In this document: piece by piece, positions 35,856-46,980 of the stretch | How the letters are laid out: each line of letters begins with the position of its first letter | Numbering within the stretch: position 1 is the stretch's first letter | Source: Paralvinella palmiformis | Lineage: Eukaryota > Annelida > Polychaeta > Terebellida > Alvinellidae | Length of the DNA stretch: 64,000 bases | Assembly (NCBI GenBank): GCA_025642065.1 | Contig: JAODUP010000054.1 | Span: 62,001-126,000, forward strand | Reading direction: 5' to 3' | Made by a program: the position numbers and the translations under genes | Notes under the pieces: model-generated | What the model was told of the DNA's origin: nothing | What the model saw: only the letters and a program-made list of their open reading frames with translations | Database searches by the model: none

Positions 35856-36180
35856 GTTTTCTCTAGCACCCAAGCCCAGAGGGTTCCGTTCATCTGGTTT
35901 TCCCATGTTGTCTCTTCCTAGGATTAAAACTCATGCTGGGACTCGTGCTTTTTCAGTTGTTGTCCCTACTCTTTGGAACTCACTTACTAAACGTATTAAG
36001 TATTGAAATAGCATTTTTTTCTCTTTCCGTCGCCATTTGAAAACTCACCTTTTTCAGACTTGCTTATCCCACCTGAGTTTCCACTGCATCTGATCACTTA
36101 TTGATGAATTTTCCATTGTACCTTGCCTATTAGATTGCTTTTTGATGATACAGAAGTTTGTTATTATTATTATTTAGACT
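35856..36180 (+). mobile_element. CR1/L2-like LINE 3' end, plus strand
   Basis: Translates as LPRIKTHAGTRAFSVVVPTL, WNSLTKRI, a stop, then FSFRRHLKTHLFQTCLSH: the typical A.R.FS..AP.LWN.LP...FRR.LKTHLF end of CR1/L2 proteins. It is followed by a (TTA)n tail near 36160-36177. Confidence 0.8.
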
Positions 36181-36239
36181 GCTTGTTAAAGACCGTAGTT
36201 ACACCGATGTTGAATGATACCGTGATGCTATTGTGATGA

Positions 36240-37935
36240 TGCTGTCCCATCATGGTGTGGTGTGGAAGAAGGGGACTCATTCACGTTAGAAAGGTCTATA
36301 GATCCTGATCAGAATATAGAGACTGCACAGGAAACAAATCAATTAATTACGCCAGTACCGGGAGAATGTTTCAAGCAGAAGAAGGAAGATGCGAAAATAA
36401 TGTGTGGGTACAGCACAGTCGGTCCTTGCAAGGTGCCCAGCAGACAGTAAACAATGCAGATATTGTAAAAAGCGTGAACATGTCAAGTAAGATCTATACA
36501 AAAAAAAAAGGGTCAAGAACAGTTAGCGATGCACATCGTGGTAAACGATCGTGTTGATGAAGTGGAAGATAGTGATAAATATGCAAAGATTATCCCCTCA
36601 AGGGTGATACGGCAGCCATAGGAAGTCGATGGTGCCGTTTTGTGTACACAGGCAAATGCACATTGGGCAGACTCTGAAGTTTTCGTGCAAGTTTAAGTCG
36701 TACACTGACCATTTGATAAGCACAAATCACACTGCCGACACGTTATAGAAAAAAGAGTATCGATGTGTTGTGGTGCCAACAAACAATCACTGTTGTCGGG
36801 ATATATATGTGTACAACTTGAACTCATACAGTAAGTCCAAAGTACAGATTAGAACCCTGAGCTGAAGAAGCTCAAGATTATAACAGGTACTCTCCCTGAA
36901 AGACACAAGCTGATAATAGATCCAACAATACAGCATGTTGTGCATGGTCCACGTAGACGGCCGAGAGCGCTGATAAAGAAAATTGAAGCAAAGAAAATAA
37001 GGTGCGAATTTGCAGAGATCCCAAAGACCTCTGATACAAGACAATCCGCAAATATGAACCGTAGAAGAGATAGTAGCAGATATGCCGCGCTTGACTCTTA
37101 ATGCTTTAGTTCTTAATGCGAAATCAGGATTTTTACAGCTGAATTAAGTTGGACTATGAATCTAGTTAGCTAATACCACAGTTGGAGTTTCCGGTAGTTA
37201 ATGTGGTAATATGTTACTGTTAATGGACCCCTGCTTTGTACGACATTCCATGTACTGGACGTGTCCCATCCGCAAACTGGTTCTCGTAAGAATATGTACG
37301 TTTGAAGTTTGGAATAAACGAAGTGAAGCAGTTAAACATTGTTTTATGTAGTACCAAATACTACAACAGTTAATACTTCCCATAAGGCATAAAAGTTGAG
37401 AGATCGATAATGTATGATGTTTTCATAACTGGACGAACTGAAGCGGAACACGATTCTATTACGAACCAAGCTGTGGAGGGTGTGTGTGCTTTTAAATTAA
37501 AACTCAACTTTGACAGGTATCAGGTTAAACAGAAAAGGATAAAGTAAGTGGGCCATACTATCACAGACTAGCGACAGATGACGACAAATTTAAGGGAGTC
37601 CACGAAATGCCAGTGCTATGTACAGTGCAAAGAAGATTTTAGTCGTTTTTCCGGTTTCGTACATTACACGTCAAAGTTTATACCGACCTGTCGATGCTCC
37701 CTTAAGACAGTTGCTCAAGAAAGAAGCTGTGTTCCACTAGAACGAGCTCTGGTAAGGAAGTTTTCAGAAACTCACCAAACTTCTATCAAATACAGCAGTT
37801 ATGATATACTACGATCCCTGCAAGACGTCTACAATCCAGTGTGATACAAGCATTTTTGGTCGTTTACACCTCACTAAGGCAACCCATACCAAATGCACAC
37901 GTCTGCATGAAGTTTCATTACTACATTTTGTGAAA
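36240..37935 (+). mobile_element. Ty3/Gypsy element 3: gag-pol remnant
   Basis: Zinc-knuckle relics (GYSTVGPCKVPSRQ, CRYCKKREHVK) are followed by the RT entry (LKKLKIITGTLPERHKLIID, VVHGPRRRPRALIKKIEA), TVEEIVADMP and LNAKSGFLQLN. After a large gap come FITGRTEAEHDS, LKLNFDRYQVKQKRIK, GFVHYTSKFIPT and a decayed RNase H lead-in to about 37930. Stops and frame changes are everywhere. It resembles yet another Gypsy subfamily. Confidence 0.75.
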
Positions 37936-39830
37936 GCTTAAGCGACTGGAGAGTGATCGTAACACAATAAACATTACTATACCGGGCTGGCATCGGCCTT
38001 GTAACGTCAGCGTTATTTACCCGATAGGTCTACCGTATCGATCCGGTATACACCAAAGGTACTTGGTTAAAACAGATAACGTATGTTGCCTCTAACGTTT
38101 GCCTCAAATGGGCCAGTAATAACCCGGTATCGTAATGCTTACTGGGACTGCTGCCTACTCCAAACCTTAATCACTCCACATTCACTGAGTCTATTTATAA
38201 TATGTAATAACCATGGGGATTCGTACATGTTGGAATTATATAAACATAATAGTAAATTATGCATAAAATAATGAGTTTACCATTTTTCTCAGTAATAATT
38301 TTAATCCAAAAGTTAATAATTATTTCTATAATAAGGACAAACAATAGATAGACACCAGTTTCTCCGTACACCATAACACGTATGTGCATTTTTCAACTAT
38401 ATCAGTGTGCCCATTGCTCAGGAGCAGAACAATATTTTTTCAATTCAGTTGCCCCCCTGGCAGATTGGAAATGCATTTGCCCACCAAATGTTTTCACTTG
38501 CCCAACAAATTTTCACCTGATATGATTATTCAGTGAAGCCCATTACTGTTTTGCTGATTTATCCGTGGCCATTTTCACTCTCACTATAGAAAGTAAATTC
38601 ATAAGTGCGACCGCGTAAGAGATTTCCGAATGCAACAAAATTGATCGCTCCATGTAGGAATTCATGCGAATCGAACTGGATTCAACCATTCGATTCGAGT
38701 GTCCAGGCAGGCTTTCTCAAGAAAAATAGGTCAGCAGGTGAGAGGGGTGTCCAAACACATGTATACCACAATGTCGCATTCAGACTCGCATGCCGCGTAT
38801 TATGGAATCTCCGCTTTAGGCGTAGCATGGCACTCACAGCCAGCTATGCATCGCGGATTATAAATAGGCCCCTATAGGTAAGCAGCTGTAAAAACGATTT
38901 TCGTCTCAAAAAGGCACTTGCCGGAACGGGCAACTGATCCGTGATTAGCACTAGCCCGGCATGAAAATATACTTGCCCCGATTTTTCAGGCCCTGCCATT
39001 GGCCTGACTAGATTGCATGTTTGCGGCTTTGGCTTAATGTACACTGCTCGAAGGACAGGAGAGAAATTGGAAATTTCATAAATTACAATGGAATGAAATT
39101 AAAATATTATGAATAAGCCTAAGTAGGTATAATATTACTTTCCTCTCGAGGATAGGTCACATGTCCTCTGATTAAACTTTGACTTCCGGTTAAAAATCAA
39201 TTCAAACTCGTTTAAGATAAAATTACAACTTCTATTTTAATTATATGCCGAATAAAAGCTTACCTAAAATACGGAAACCACCTCCCATACGTCCTTCCGG
39301 TAGCCAGATGCCACGCAACTAAGCCTTAATTGATTCATCTGGTGAAAATGCAAACCAAAGTCTCTCACTGCAGCTTCCATCCATCAGCTGAAAACCATCT
39401 CTCGATAAAAACATTCCGTTTAATTATCTAGGTCTATTTACACAAATGATAACACTGTCCTGTGTGTAAACATGAATTTGTCCTCAAACTGAATAACTAA
39501 TTGTCTGGTGAAAACGATTATCTGAGTGTCTATAATGTAACGAACAGGTGAACAAATCTATGCCGCTCGACTATCTGCAAATACAGCAGAACGTGCCTAG
39601 CTTAAATCTCGTATAATATCACAATATATTTTACATATTCAATCCAAAGAAGAAAAAGCATCAGATGAGTGATGGATATGGGTGGGACATTATGCCTGTT
39701 TAGACTTATTCATAAAATTACAATTTCATTATATTATAATTTATCAAATTTCCAATTTTATTTCGTAAGCCGTAGGTAGGAATAATATTACTTGTTCAAA
39801 GTGTCTAGATTGATAACATTTACTTTTGAT
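37936..39830. other. Spacer with a dispersed repeat family
   Basis: No gene recognised. At 38445-38525 and 38905-38990 motifs such as TTGCCCAACAAATTTT and ACTAGCCCGGCATGAAAAT occur. Similar text, in reverse complement, lies at 60370-60440 inside the CBP gene. It is probably an old dispersed repeat. Confidence 0.45.
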
Positions 39831-40735
39831 GTTGATATTCTTTACAATTAATATTTTTCCTATAAAACCTGAAAAATGTGGACCCTTTTGTCCAGTTTGC
39901 TCGTTCAATGATCTGGACAAGCGAGAACCCTTGCAACTGGGCTTAATTATTCCTTCTGTTTTTAGATGCTCTAGAATTCCTTGTTTCCGGGAGATAAGTT
40001 CTCAAGCACACAATAAGATCTAGTTTAAGCTCATCTATGTATTCTTGGAATGTGCTACTAATATGTATCTGAATCCTTAAACCCTTGTATGTAGCCTGCA
40101 TTATCTGTTTGATAATGGGGTGTTGGCCAATCATGTAGCCTTCGATTTCTGAGCGGTAAGTTGACAAACTGAGCTATAATAATTCAATGTTAATTAAGTA
40201 CTCCAACCCTCTTTGTACTTGATATGTTAGAATGTTAGCTACATTTATCATAGATGTCTGAATGGCATTGATTTTCCGCTTACTACAACAGCTAACCCAC
40301 TTTTTCCAGCGGCTTTTTAAGCGGATTATGTCCCCGATTTTCGAAACTGTACAAAAAGAGCAGAGTCCCCCGAAAGGCCTCTTGCAATGAGCTTAGCCCT
40401 AGGACCTTCCATGCCACCCACATCAACTGTTTGGTCACTATGAGTGGGTGAATGTTCCTTTCTGGGTCAGTCAATGGAGCAGTACAATTGGAGCCTCCAC
40501 TGACATTTCTAGCTATACCAGGTTTGCATCTGGTGTTATCACTATTGCTTGGACCTTCGCAATCTTGGCCAGACATTTCCCTATCAGGCAGAATGGCGGA
40601 AATGCATACGCCTCCAGATTGCTCCAGGAAAGGCTGAATACATCTAATCTCGTTTCATGTGATTCGGGTTTCCAGTTCTTATATTTATGTTTGTGTGCAC
40701 TCAGCCGATCTGCAAACAGACCCACCGAAACAATG
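39831..40735 (-). mobile_element. DIRS/Ngaro-type retroelement remnant (RNase H and tyrosine recombinase)
   Basis: Minus strand from 40725: LFADRLSAHKHKYKNWKPES, LDVFSLSWSNLEAYAFPPFC and LIGKCLAKIAKVQAIVITPD, the RNase H end of DIRS-order pol. It is followed by RWKKWVSCCSKRKINAIQTS and YMIGQHPIIKQIMQATYKG, the core-binding part of the YR recombinase. Shortly after (about 39880) the TGQ-G segment, where the first catalytic Arg should lie, reads TGQKG. The catalytic half with H-R-Y is gone. DIRS-type elements integrate by tyrosine recombinase instead of a DDE integrase. Confidence 0.75.
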
Positions 40736-40737
40736 GC

Positions 40738-41620
40738 TCAATTGCCAAATTCAGATAAACTTTCGCTGTGGGCGCTCCGCCTCCCAGATCTATATGAAGA
40801 TAATGATATATTACCTATATTTATAATCGAACTAATCAGAACATCCAGACAATTTTTCACAAGCCATGCAGGCATAGGGTCAACTACACAGAAAGCATTA
40901 GATGACCTATTCAGCAACTGTCTTTCTCTGTAAAAGGCTCGTAATGTATCCATCATGGACATGCAAGATTCTTTTACCAATGGCATACCCTGTGATAAGC
41001 TGCTAGAAGGGAACCCACCTTGTATATTTAATATCTTTTGACAGAAGTTTTTAAACAATGGACCATATCTTTATCTGAGTTGATAATATTTAGAAGGAGG
41101 GTCTGACTTTTATGTAATACGTTATTCACAATACTGAAAACAGTCCTTTGATTTCCCTTCGATGCTTTGATCTTTTTATTGTAATATTCTTATTTAGAAG
41201 AGACGAGGGTATTTTTAACTAGAATTTTACTTACCATGAACATTTCATAAATAACACAGAAACCATGCAGTCCTGATCCACATGCAGCCGCTCACAATAC
41301 CTTGTGTCTCTTTGCAGCTTGTATGTCCTTATTATTCCATGGAAGCAGTGGTCATTTTGGCATTTCCCTTCTCCTTAAAGGTGCATGCTCATCTACAATG
41401 TCCTCAATGTACTATTATAGAGATCCACTAGATGATCCGTATAATCGGATGGATCCAATACCAGAGAAAAGACCCGCAGATCAGCCAGAAACGATTGTTT
41501 CCGTAAAGATACATCAATGAAGGAAGACACAGACATACCCTTGATCAAAATGTCATCACAGGAGATGATAAGATCTAAGATGTGTATTCTTTCTTGCACA
41601 TACTGCCTGAGACTGGTATA
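40738..41620 (-). mobile_element. CR1/L2-like LINE, endonuclease end to RT start
   Basis: Minus strand from 41600: HILDLIISCDDILIKGMSVS (end of the AP endonuclease), DHLVDLYNSTLRTL and a DEHAPL linker, LLPWNNKDIQAAKRHK, then SSNAFCVVDPMPAWLVKNCL just upstream of RT. It stops abruptly at 40738, two bases from DIRS sequence at 40735. It belongs to the same broad group as the LINE at 25385-26835 but covers a different part of the protein. Confidence 0.8.
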
Positions 41621-41707
41621 TCTAAGAATGACAGGCAGTTGTTTGGTGTCTGCATTCCTCTGGCAATCCCCTGTCCCTTTTCAGTGTGTACGTGAGGGGT
41701 GTAGTTC

Positions 41708-41888
41708 AAAGGCCCTCTAGGTCAAAAGCCCCCAGGTTAAAAGTCCTCACCTGTTATTTTGAAATAGGTAAAAAGCCCTCACTTTCAGTTTAATATGAAA
41801 TTGATTGTTATCAGGAAAACCCTAACCCTTAACCCTAGGTGGCTTCTGACCTACTAAAAATGTGAGGGCTTTTGACCTAGAGGGCTTT
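41708..41888. mobile_element. Fold-back / MITE-like element with ~23-bp terminal inverted repeats
   Basis: Left arm 41708-41730 (AAAGGCCCTCTAGGTCAAAA then GCC) is inverted at 41867-41888 with one missing base. The inside contains AAAAGCCCTCAC at about 41771 and CCCTAACCCTTAACCCTAGG at 41818-41837, telomere-like. The element is non-coding, about 180 bp. No clear target-site duplication was identified. Confidence 0.6.
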
Positions 41889-41899
41889 AGACCCGAACC

Positions 41900-42249
41900 C
41901 GTACGCGAGATTTGTTTGTATATTTTAACGATCATTGACGGTGATAATACTCCACGATTCAAACAGCCAGTAAGGGAAAATGAAAGATAAGGTGATACTT
42001 AGTATATTTCTAATCAAAGAAGACTGATTTAGTAAACAAAATAGATTAAATTGGAAGTTCTATGTGGTAGTTCGCAGAACACATTTCCCGTGTACAAGCG
42101 GTAGCGAAAGTTTATGTATAGGCAGTGGCTTTCCCATAGTGTTTCTTCAATACACATCTTTGGCTATTTATAATAATATTCAAAATGGACAAGGCAGTTG
42201 TAATACTATAATTTTAACAGGACAATTCAGAGATATCCTCACGGATTTG
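41900..42249. other. Unassigned spacer
   Basis: Nothing recognised apart from an ORF of 70 codons (42064-42276) without motifs. Confidence 0.4.
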
Positions 42250-42632
42250 TTTTATCTGTGGTCATTTTCCGTGTAGAACGCTCGCCATCGTCTAGCAGTA
42301 GACTCATGGCGCATGCGCACGTCAGTGATAATGCGCCGGCATAGATGGCATAATTCTAATAAACAAACGGGTGTGCTATTTGGATCGACAATACTCATCA
42401 AATCGGAGACATATTGTGTTACACAAAAGTATTGATTGATAGAGCAATAATCCGGCATTGATATATTGCATTTGGGTATTATTTCTCGTGAATTAACGAG
42501 AACCAAGAGTTTATTTTAAAATGTAAACAAATCCCGTCTGTCGCCATTTCAATTTTCAAGCGATAACCGATACTAGATGACTTCGCTAAAGAAATATTTG
42601 CTCTCATTTGCTGACAATAACAACATTTAATA
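42250..42632. promoter_or_regulatory. Promoter-like region with NRF1-type palindrome and CRE half-site
   Basis: GCGCATGCGC (42309-42318) matches the NRF1 consensus core, and ACGTCA (42319-42324) is an ATF/CREB half-site directly beside it. The surroundings are CpG-richer than the flanks. GTCGCCATTT at about 42540 resembles a YY1/initiator context. No known gene starts here, so the assignment is by motif only. Confidence 0.35.
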
Positions 42633-42764
42633 ATGGAATATGCTGAACAACAAGAAACTAACCGAGATGTTCAGAACAAGAATCCGGTCTACATTGAAAA
42701 CCATGAAACTCTGCCTCCGCTACTCTGGGCGGTGACCCGAAGTGTAAAAGCCCGCGAAAATTAG
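42633..42764 (+). CDS. Small ORF or first exon downstream of the promoter-like region
   Basis: 43 codons from ATG (MEYAEQQETNRDVQNKN, ETLPPLLWAVTRSV) to TAG. It is the first ATG after the NRF1-type site. A GTGACC at about 42730 could act as a donor. No homology is recognised and no second exon was found. It may be an unannotated gene start or chance. Confidence 0.2.
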   Translation: MEYAEQQETNRDVQNKNPVYIENHETLPPLLWAVTRSVKAREN

Positions 42765-44481
42765 TTGGCAAGGTCTATTAATGTGTCACGAATACGGCAA
42801 AAAGTGACGTTTTAGTTTTGGTATTAATAAGATTAAGTGAATGAAAATTGTCAAATGTATAACCCACTGTGAGCCGGAACAGTGCCTGGGCTTTTCACAT
42901 ATCACAATTGCTAATAAACTCCAGATACTTGGTACCATTTTTAGTAATAATATAACGAACATATTAATGCGAAAATTAGTAAATGTAGATAATCAGATTA
43001 TTTGGTGACAAAACATGGAATGGTTTACTCTGATGCAACAGATGATGTAAAAACTTATCCCTGGAAGTCTGTTTATATGCCTGTATTAATGTATGATCCA
43101 GAATGTATTTCTATCAACAATAATAATGTAAAATGACTGGATATAGCACAAGGTAATCTGCCCAAGCAAGCAACGGGACTAAACAAATATGTCCATACGA
43201 CGATCTGGAGATGCTTTAAATCCTACTATTTTATGTGTACAATAGATTTTTTAATGTTTTAACACCATCGTTCGATTTCACAATTCATTTACTGCCATTA
43301 CACGCTGTTAACAAGATGGCTATTCCCGGCACAATTGTTAGTGATATTTATTCATGGTAATGTGTCAGTCATCGTCCATTTTTAATAAGCCATCTACAAT
43401 CAATTGTAATGACTATAATGACAGTATTGACTAAACATACCAGACATGGGGTCAATTCAATTCCAGAATTGGTCAATTCCAATTCTGGAATTAATTATTA
43501 TAAAAAAAAGGAATTGGATAAATTTTGAATTAGAATTGAAGTTTCCTACAAACAAATTAAATCCACAAATTAATTTACCATTAAATTTTTTAATTCAGAA
43601 ACATTTCTTCCGTGACAGTCCTACTTGGAATATAAACTAATCGGAGCAGGTATTCCGAGTACCTAATCATGGTAAACATTAGTAGGTAAAAAATGGAATT
43701 GTTAACCAAGTCATATTAATTACTCGTCATATCCTTATAATTTTCCAACTGTATTTTTAGTTCTTTTATTCTATTTTGCGTTGTTCTAAATGTAATTCAG
43801 TCATTATATATATATTGTTTGCTACTGCTTTACGTGTAATGTCGTTTCCCAGTATCTCTATAATTTCACTATGTCTTTATGGAGGCAGAAATAAAATAAA
43901 AGTAGCATCGAAAAAATTCGACAACGGAATCATGTATACGACAGTAATTAAATAAGGTTATAACATTTAGGTATTGGGGAAATATCAGAAGGCTGGCTAC
44001 GACACATATCCGATACAGCGATCAGTTCCAGAATCATGTATATAAACCATGATTAAAGCAGCTAGAATATGACGAGTGCGTGCTTTGTTTAACCTCGTGC
44101 CTTAGACAAAAGACCAACAGCCAACTCGATTCCTAGAGAATCCGACTTTCCACAGGAACAAGTATCGGGGATGAGTGACTTTAGAAAACAAATCCTGAAA
44201 AGCAAGAAAGTCACAGAGCGAAGTGACCCATATGTACCTGGGGATGTGGGGAATTTCGGTTTTGTGCATTTTTAGAACATTCTGAGACTAATAGAGGGAG
44301 GATAAAACACCGGAAAACTCATCCCTGAAGTATACGTATCAGACGGATTGGACAGTCCGTTTTATGGTTGTTTTTTATTGTATGATTTCCTATGTAGTGT
44401 TATTCTATCTATCACAGGATGGTTTGGTTTGCAGGTAAATGCATCGCGAACCTTCAGGTCGTAGAATAGGTTGTTACCTGT
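42765..44481. other. Unassigned spacer with an inverted repeat
   Basis: No gene recognised. It contains the hairpin at 43459-43492 (listed separately) inside a stretch rich in AATTGG/CCAATT around 43450-43540. Confidence 0.4.
43459..43492. repeat. Perfect 14-bp inverted repeat
   Basis: AATTCCAGAATTGG (43459-43472), loop TCAATT, CCAATTCTGGAATT (43479-43492). It is embedded in further AATTCCAATT-like sequence and preceded by TGGGGTCAATTC, suggesting the end of a DNA transposon or MITE. Confidence 0.85.
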
Positions 44482-44684
44482 GTCGATGGGATGTTTCGTC
44501 TCTGAGAAAAACAGCTTCGACCCGAGCATCTGCTAGTCTCCCTGAATAAATATCCATCGCCTCCACGTCACAGATAAAATCAGCAGACACAAAATAAATT
44601 AATCTCTCTTGACTATATTCACTCCCTTTGACATGAACCCACCTGGAGCGGACGCAGTCTGGACGCCTCACTATTGAAACCTGT
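44482..44684 (-). CDS. Possible isolated coding exon
   Basis: On the minus strand a pyrimidine-rich acceptor (CTGCTTTAACAG) is followed by about 67 open codons (RRPDCVRSRWVHVKGSEYSQ, then VSADFICDVEAMDIYSGRLA). The stretch ends at a donor, CACAG then GTAACA. Both splice signals and an open frame are present, but no family is recognised and no neighbouring exon was found. Confidence 0.2.
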
Positions 44685-45090
44685 TAAAGCAGGAGAAAGC
44701 CGAGGTATTCGGTACATTTTCTGAACCTTTAGTTTCATACAAAATGGCTGTGGACAAACAAAAGATCAATGCATCACACCAGATTTCACTAGTCTGGGTG
44801 CTCATACTGAAAACATGCTTCTGACCACATAATCCGTCAAATACAATATTAACAACTAACAACTGCTATGGCGAATATGAAAGAAGTGAAGAATATATTA
44901 CAGACTGTGAGGGTTATAGATATTATCCTCACCAATATTTTACTAGGCAAAATAAATAATAATAAAAATACCTAAACTCCACAGATTTACAGGAATATTT
45001 ATAAATTGATATCCCAAATATATGGAGAAATTGCGTTTAGATTATTGTTTAAGAAATTATCCTGTATCAAAAAGACCACAGGAAACATTC
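44685..45090. other. Unassigned spacer
   Basis: AT-rich, nothing recognised. Confidence 0.4.
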
Positions 45091-45099
45091 CACAAACAC

Positions 45100-45174
45100 A
45101 AGTAACACTAGGATTTGATCCCATAACCTCTATCTCTACAGCACAGTGCGCTACCAACTGGGCTACGGTAATGA
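45100..45174 (-). mobile_element. tRNA-Tyr-like SINE head or tRNA pseudogene
   Basis: On the minus strand, A box TAGCCCAGTTG (45155-45165) and B box GATCAAATC (45112-45120) match consensus. If folded as a tRNA the anticodon loop reads CTGTAGA, with GTA at the anticodon, as in tRNA-Tyr. The acceptor stem mispairs and there is no intron, so it is not a working tRNA. A SINE is more likely. Confidence 0.6.
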
Positions 45175-45893
45175 CAATGACATCAATATATTTCTAACTG
45201 GAATAAACCATCTATAATAAATACTAATGGAAGTACACAACTAAAATATTCAGTATCTGCCATTACCAGTAACATTGGGATACCAACACATTTTTCATAT
45301 ATTACTCAAGTCGTATATTGTAATTGATCATATTTCCGTAGGTTCATGTTTTTTCTGCTTATAACTGTATATGTTACATTACATCATTTAACATTATTTA
45401 ATACACGTTTGTTGCAACTGATGATACACAATATAAATGTTGATTCTAATAACGTGGTTTCGGAAATGTTCCCGTAAAGGATTGCTCCAACAAATAGTAA
45501 AAAAAAATGTATTAAATAAATATGTCAAGAAGTGATACTCTAGAAACAACTGCATTAGGAAAAATAGTTTGTCGGGTTTCCTCTGAAATGTCAACAGAAA
45601 GCAAACTCAGTGACTGTATATTGTGATTAAACACAGCTATTCAACCAAAAAAAAAGGGTCAAGAAGGCATAGTCCATAGAAATAAAAAGCCAATCATTTT
45701 TTACGTTTTCATCAGTGATAAATTTAACCAAGACTTACACCATCATTGGCTAGCTATTTAGTGCAGTCTGGATACACATCGTAGCAGATCTCTAGCTTTC
45801 AGCAGAACCAAATAATTTCATCCGTTCTGCATGTAAATAATCCTGAGAGATACCGAAGACAATTAAAGGAAAATAAATTATGATTGCTGTACA

Positions 45894-46980
45894 TTTATTT
45901 CATGACTGTTTATTATCTTCAACTGGACAAAAATTGACAGAAACAAGGGGCGAAGATTACACGTTATTGGATCTGCAACAGTTACACATAAAGCTGTGCA
46001 AGTCACAAAACTAAACAAACAAAAAGGGGAAACCAGACACAATAAAAATTACCAGCACATCAATTTGTGGCTTCCAGTCTTTAGTGTAACAGGTGTTCTC
46101 TCAGAGCTCTCACCAAAAGGTGATGTATGCGTAGTGTAAAAGAGCTTATGTTTAAAGCAATACTAGTGTAATGGTGTACGACTCCAACGGAGCAGTGACT
46201 AAGGCAGGGCATCGAGCACGACACTCTAAAACGCCATTATACATAACAGTACACAGTGGAAATATTTTATACCTAGTTTAGTAATACTTACAAAAATAAC
46301 AACCACATCACACATTCAGAAACAACTTTCTTTCAGCATATAGTGTCATACTGATATTTGTTCTCATAATATAACATGACAGTTCATATGACCAATTCTA
46401 TTTACATCATGTACATATTCTACAGTAGTATCACCGATACATTTATTCACTCATTGTTCGTGTATGTGTGTGTGTGTGTGTGCACGAGCATGTACACGCT
46501 TACACATACAGCAACTATTGCAGTGCAGCAGGTTTTAACAGTATAGTGCAGCCAGTGCCAGCAAAAGGAAATCAGTTTTAAATAAGAGGCAAGTTGACGA
46601 CCAGCAGTCAACCAGGCATGGAGACAAGAAGTAATGTTCACAAATGCAAAAATAAGCATGTAGACAATCAAAAAGGCCAAGTCACTATATAAAATGTTCT
46701 TGTGTATCTCGTATTATAAAACAGCCACCTTCCTTCTGCACAAGTCAAAATAAAACAAGTGAAACACTAATCAGCATAGTGGGGTGATGACAGCACATCT
46801 TGGAGGAAAAAGTTCCACTGTATAAAAGATCTTCTGTCTCCATTTTGTAGTACTCTGTATTGAAACATTAGGTTTTGCCCTACAGTTCAACTCACATCCT
46901 TGGAAAGCACATAATTACCACAGAAATATATTTACACATGATACTATGTACAATTTATAATTGTACACATTCTACTAGTG
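45894..46980 (-). terminator. CBP/p300 3' UTR with candidate poly(A) signals
   Basis: On the minus strand AATAAA occurs at 46447-46442 and 45899-45894, about 0.5 and 1.1 kb after the stop. A TG microsatellite (46460-46483 on the plus strand) lies within. Both signals are plausible ends. Confidence 0.55.
46460..46483. repeat. TG microsatellite in CBP 3' UTR
   Basis: About ten TG units, near the proximal poly(A) signal. Confidence 0.9.

Noticed and set aside
40448..40933. 161-codon plus-strand ORF
   Set aside because: It is antisense to DIRS RNase H and LINE sequence, whose minus-strand translations match known motifs.
45100..45174. Functional tRNA-Tyr gene
   Set aside because: The boxes and anticodon loop fit, but the acceptor and T stems mispair and the intron usual in eukaryotic tRNA-Tyr genes is absent.
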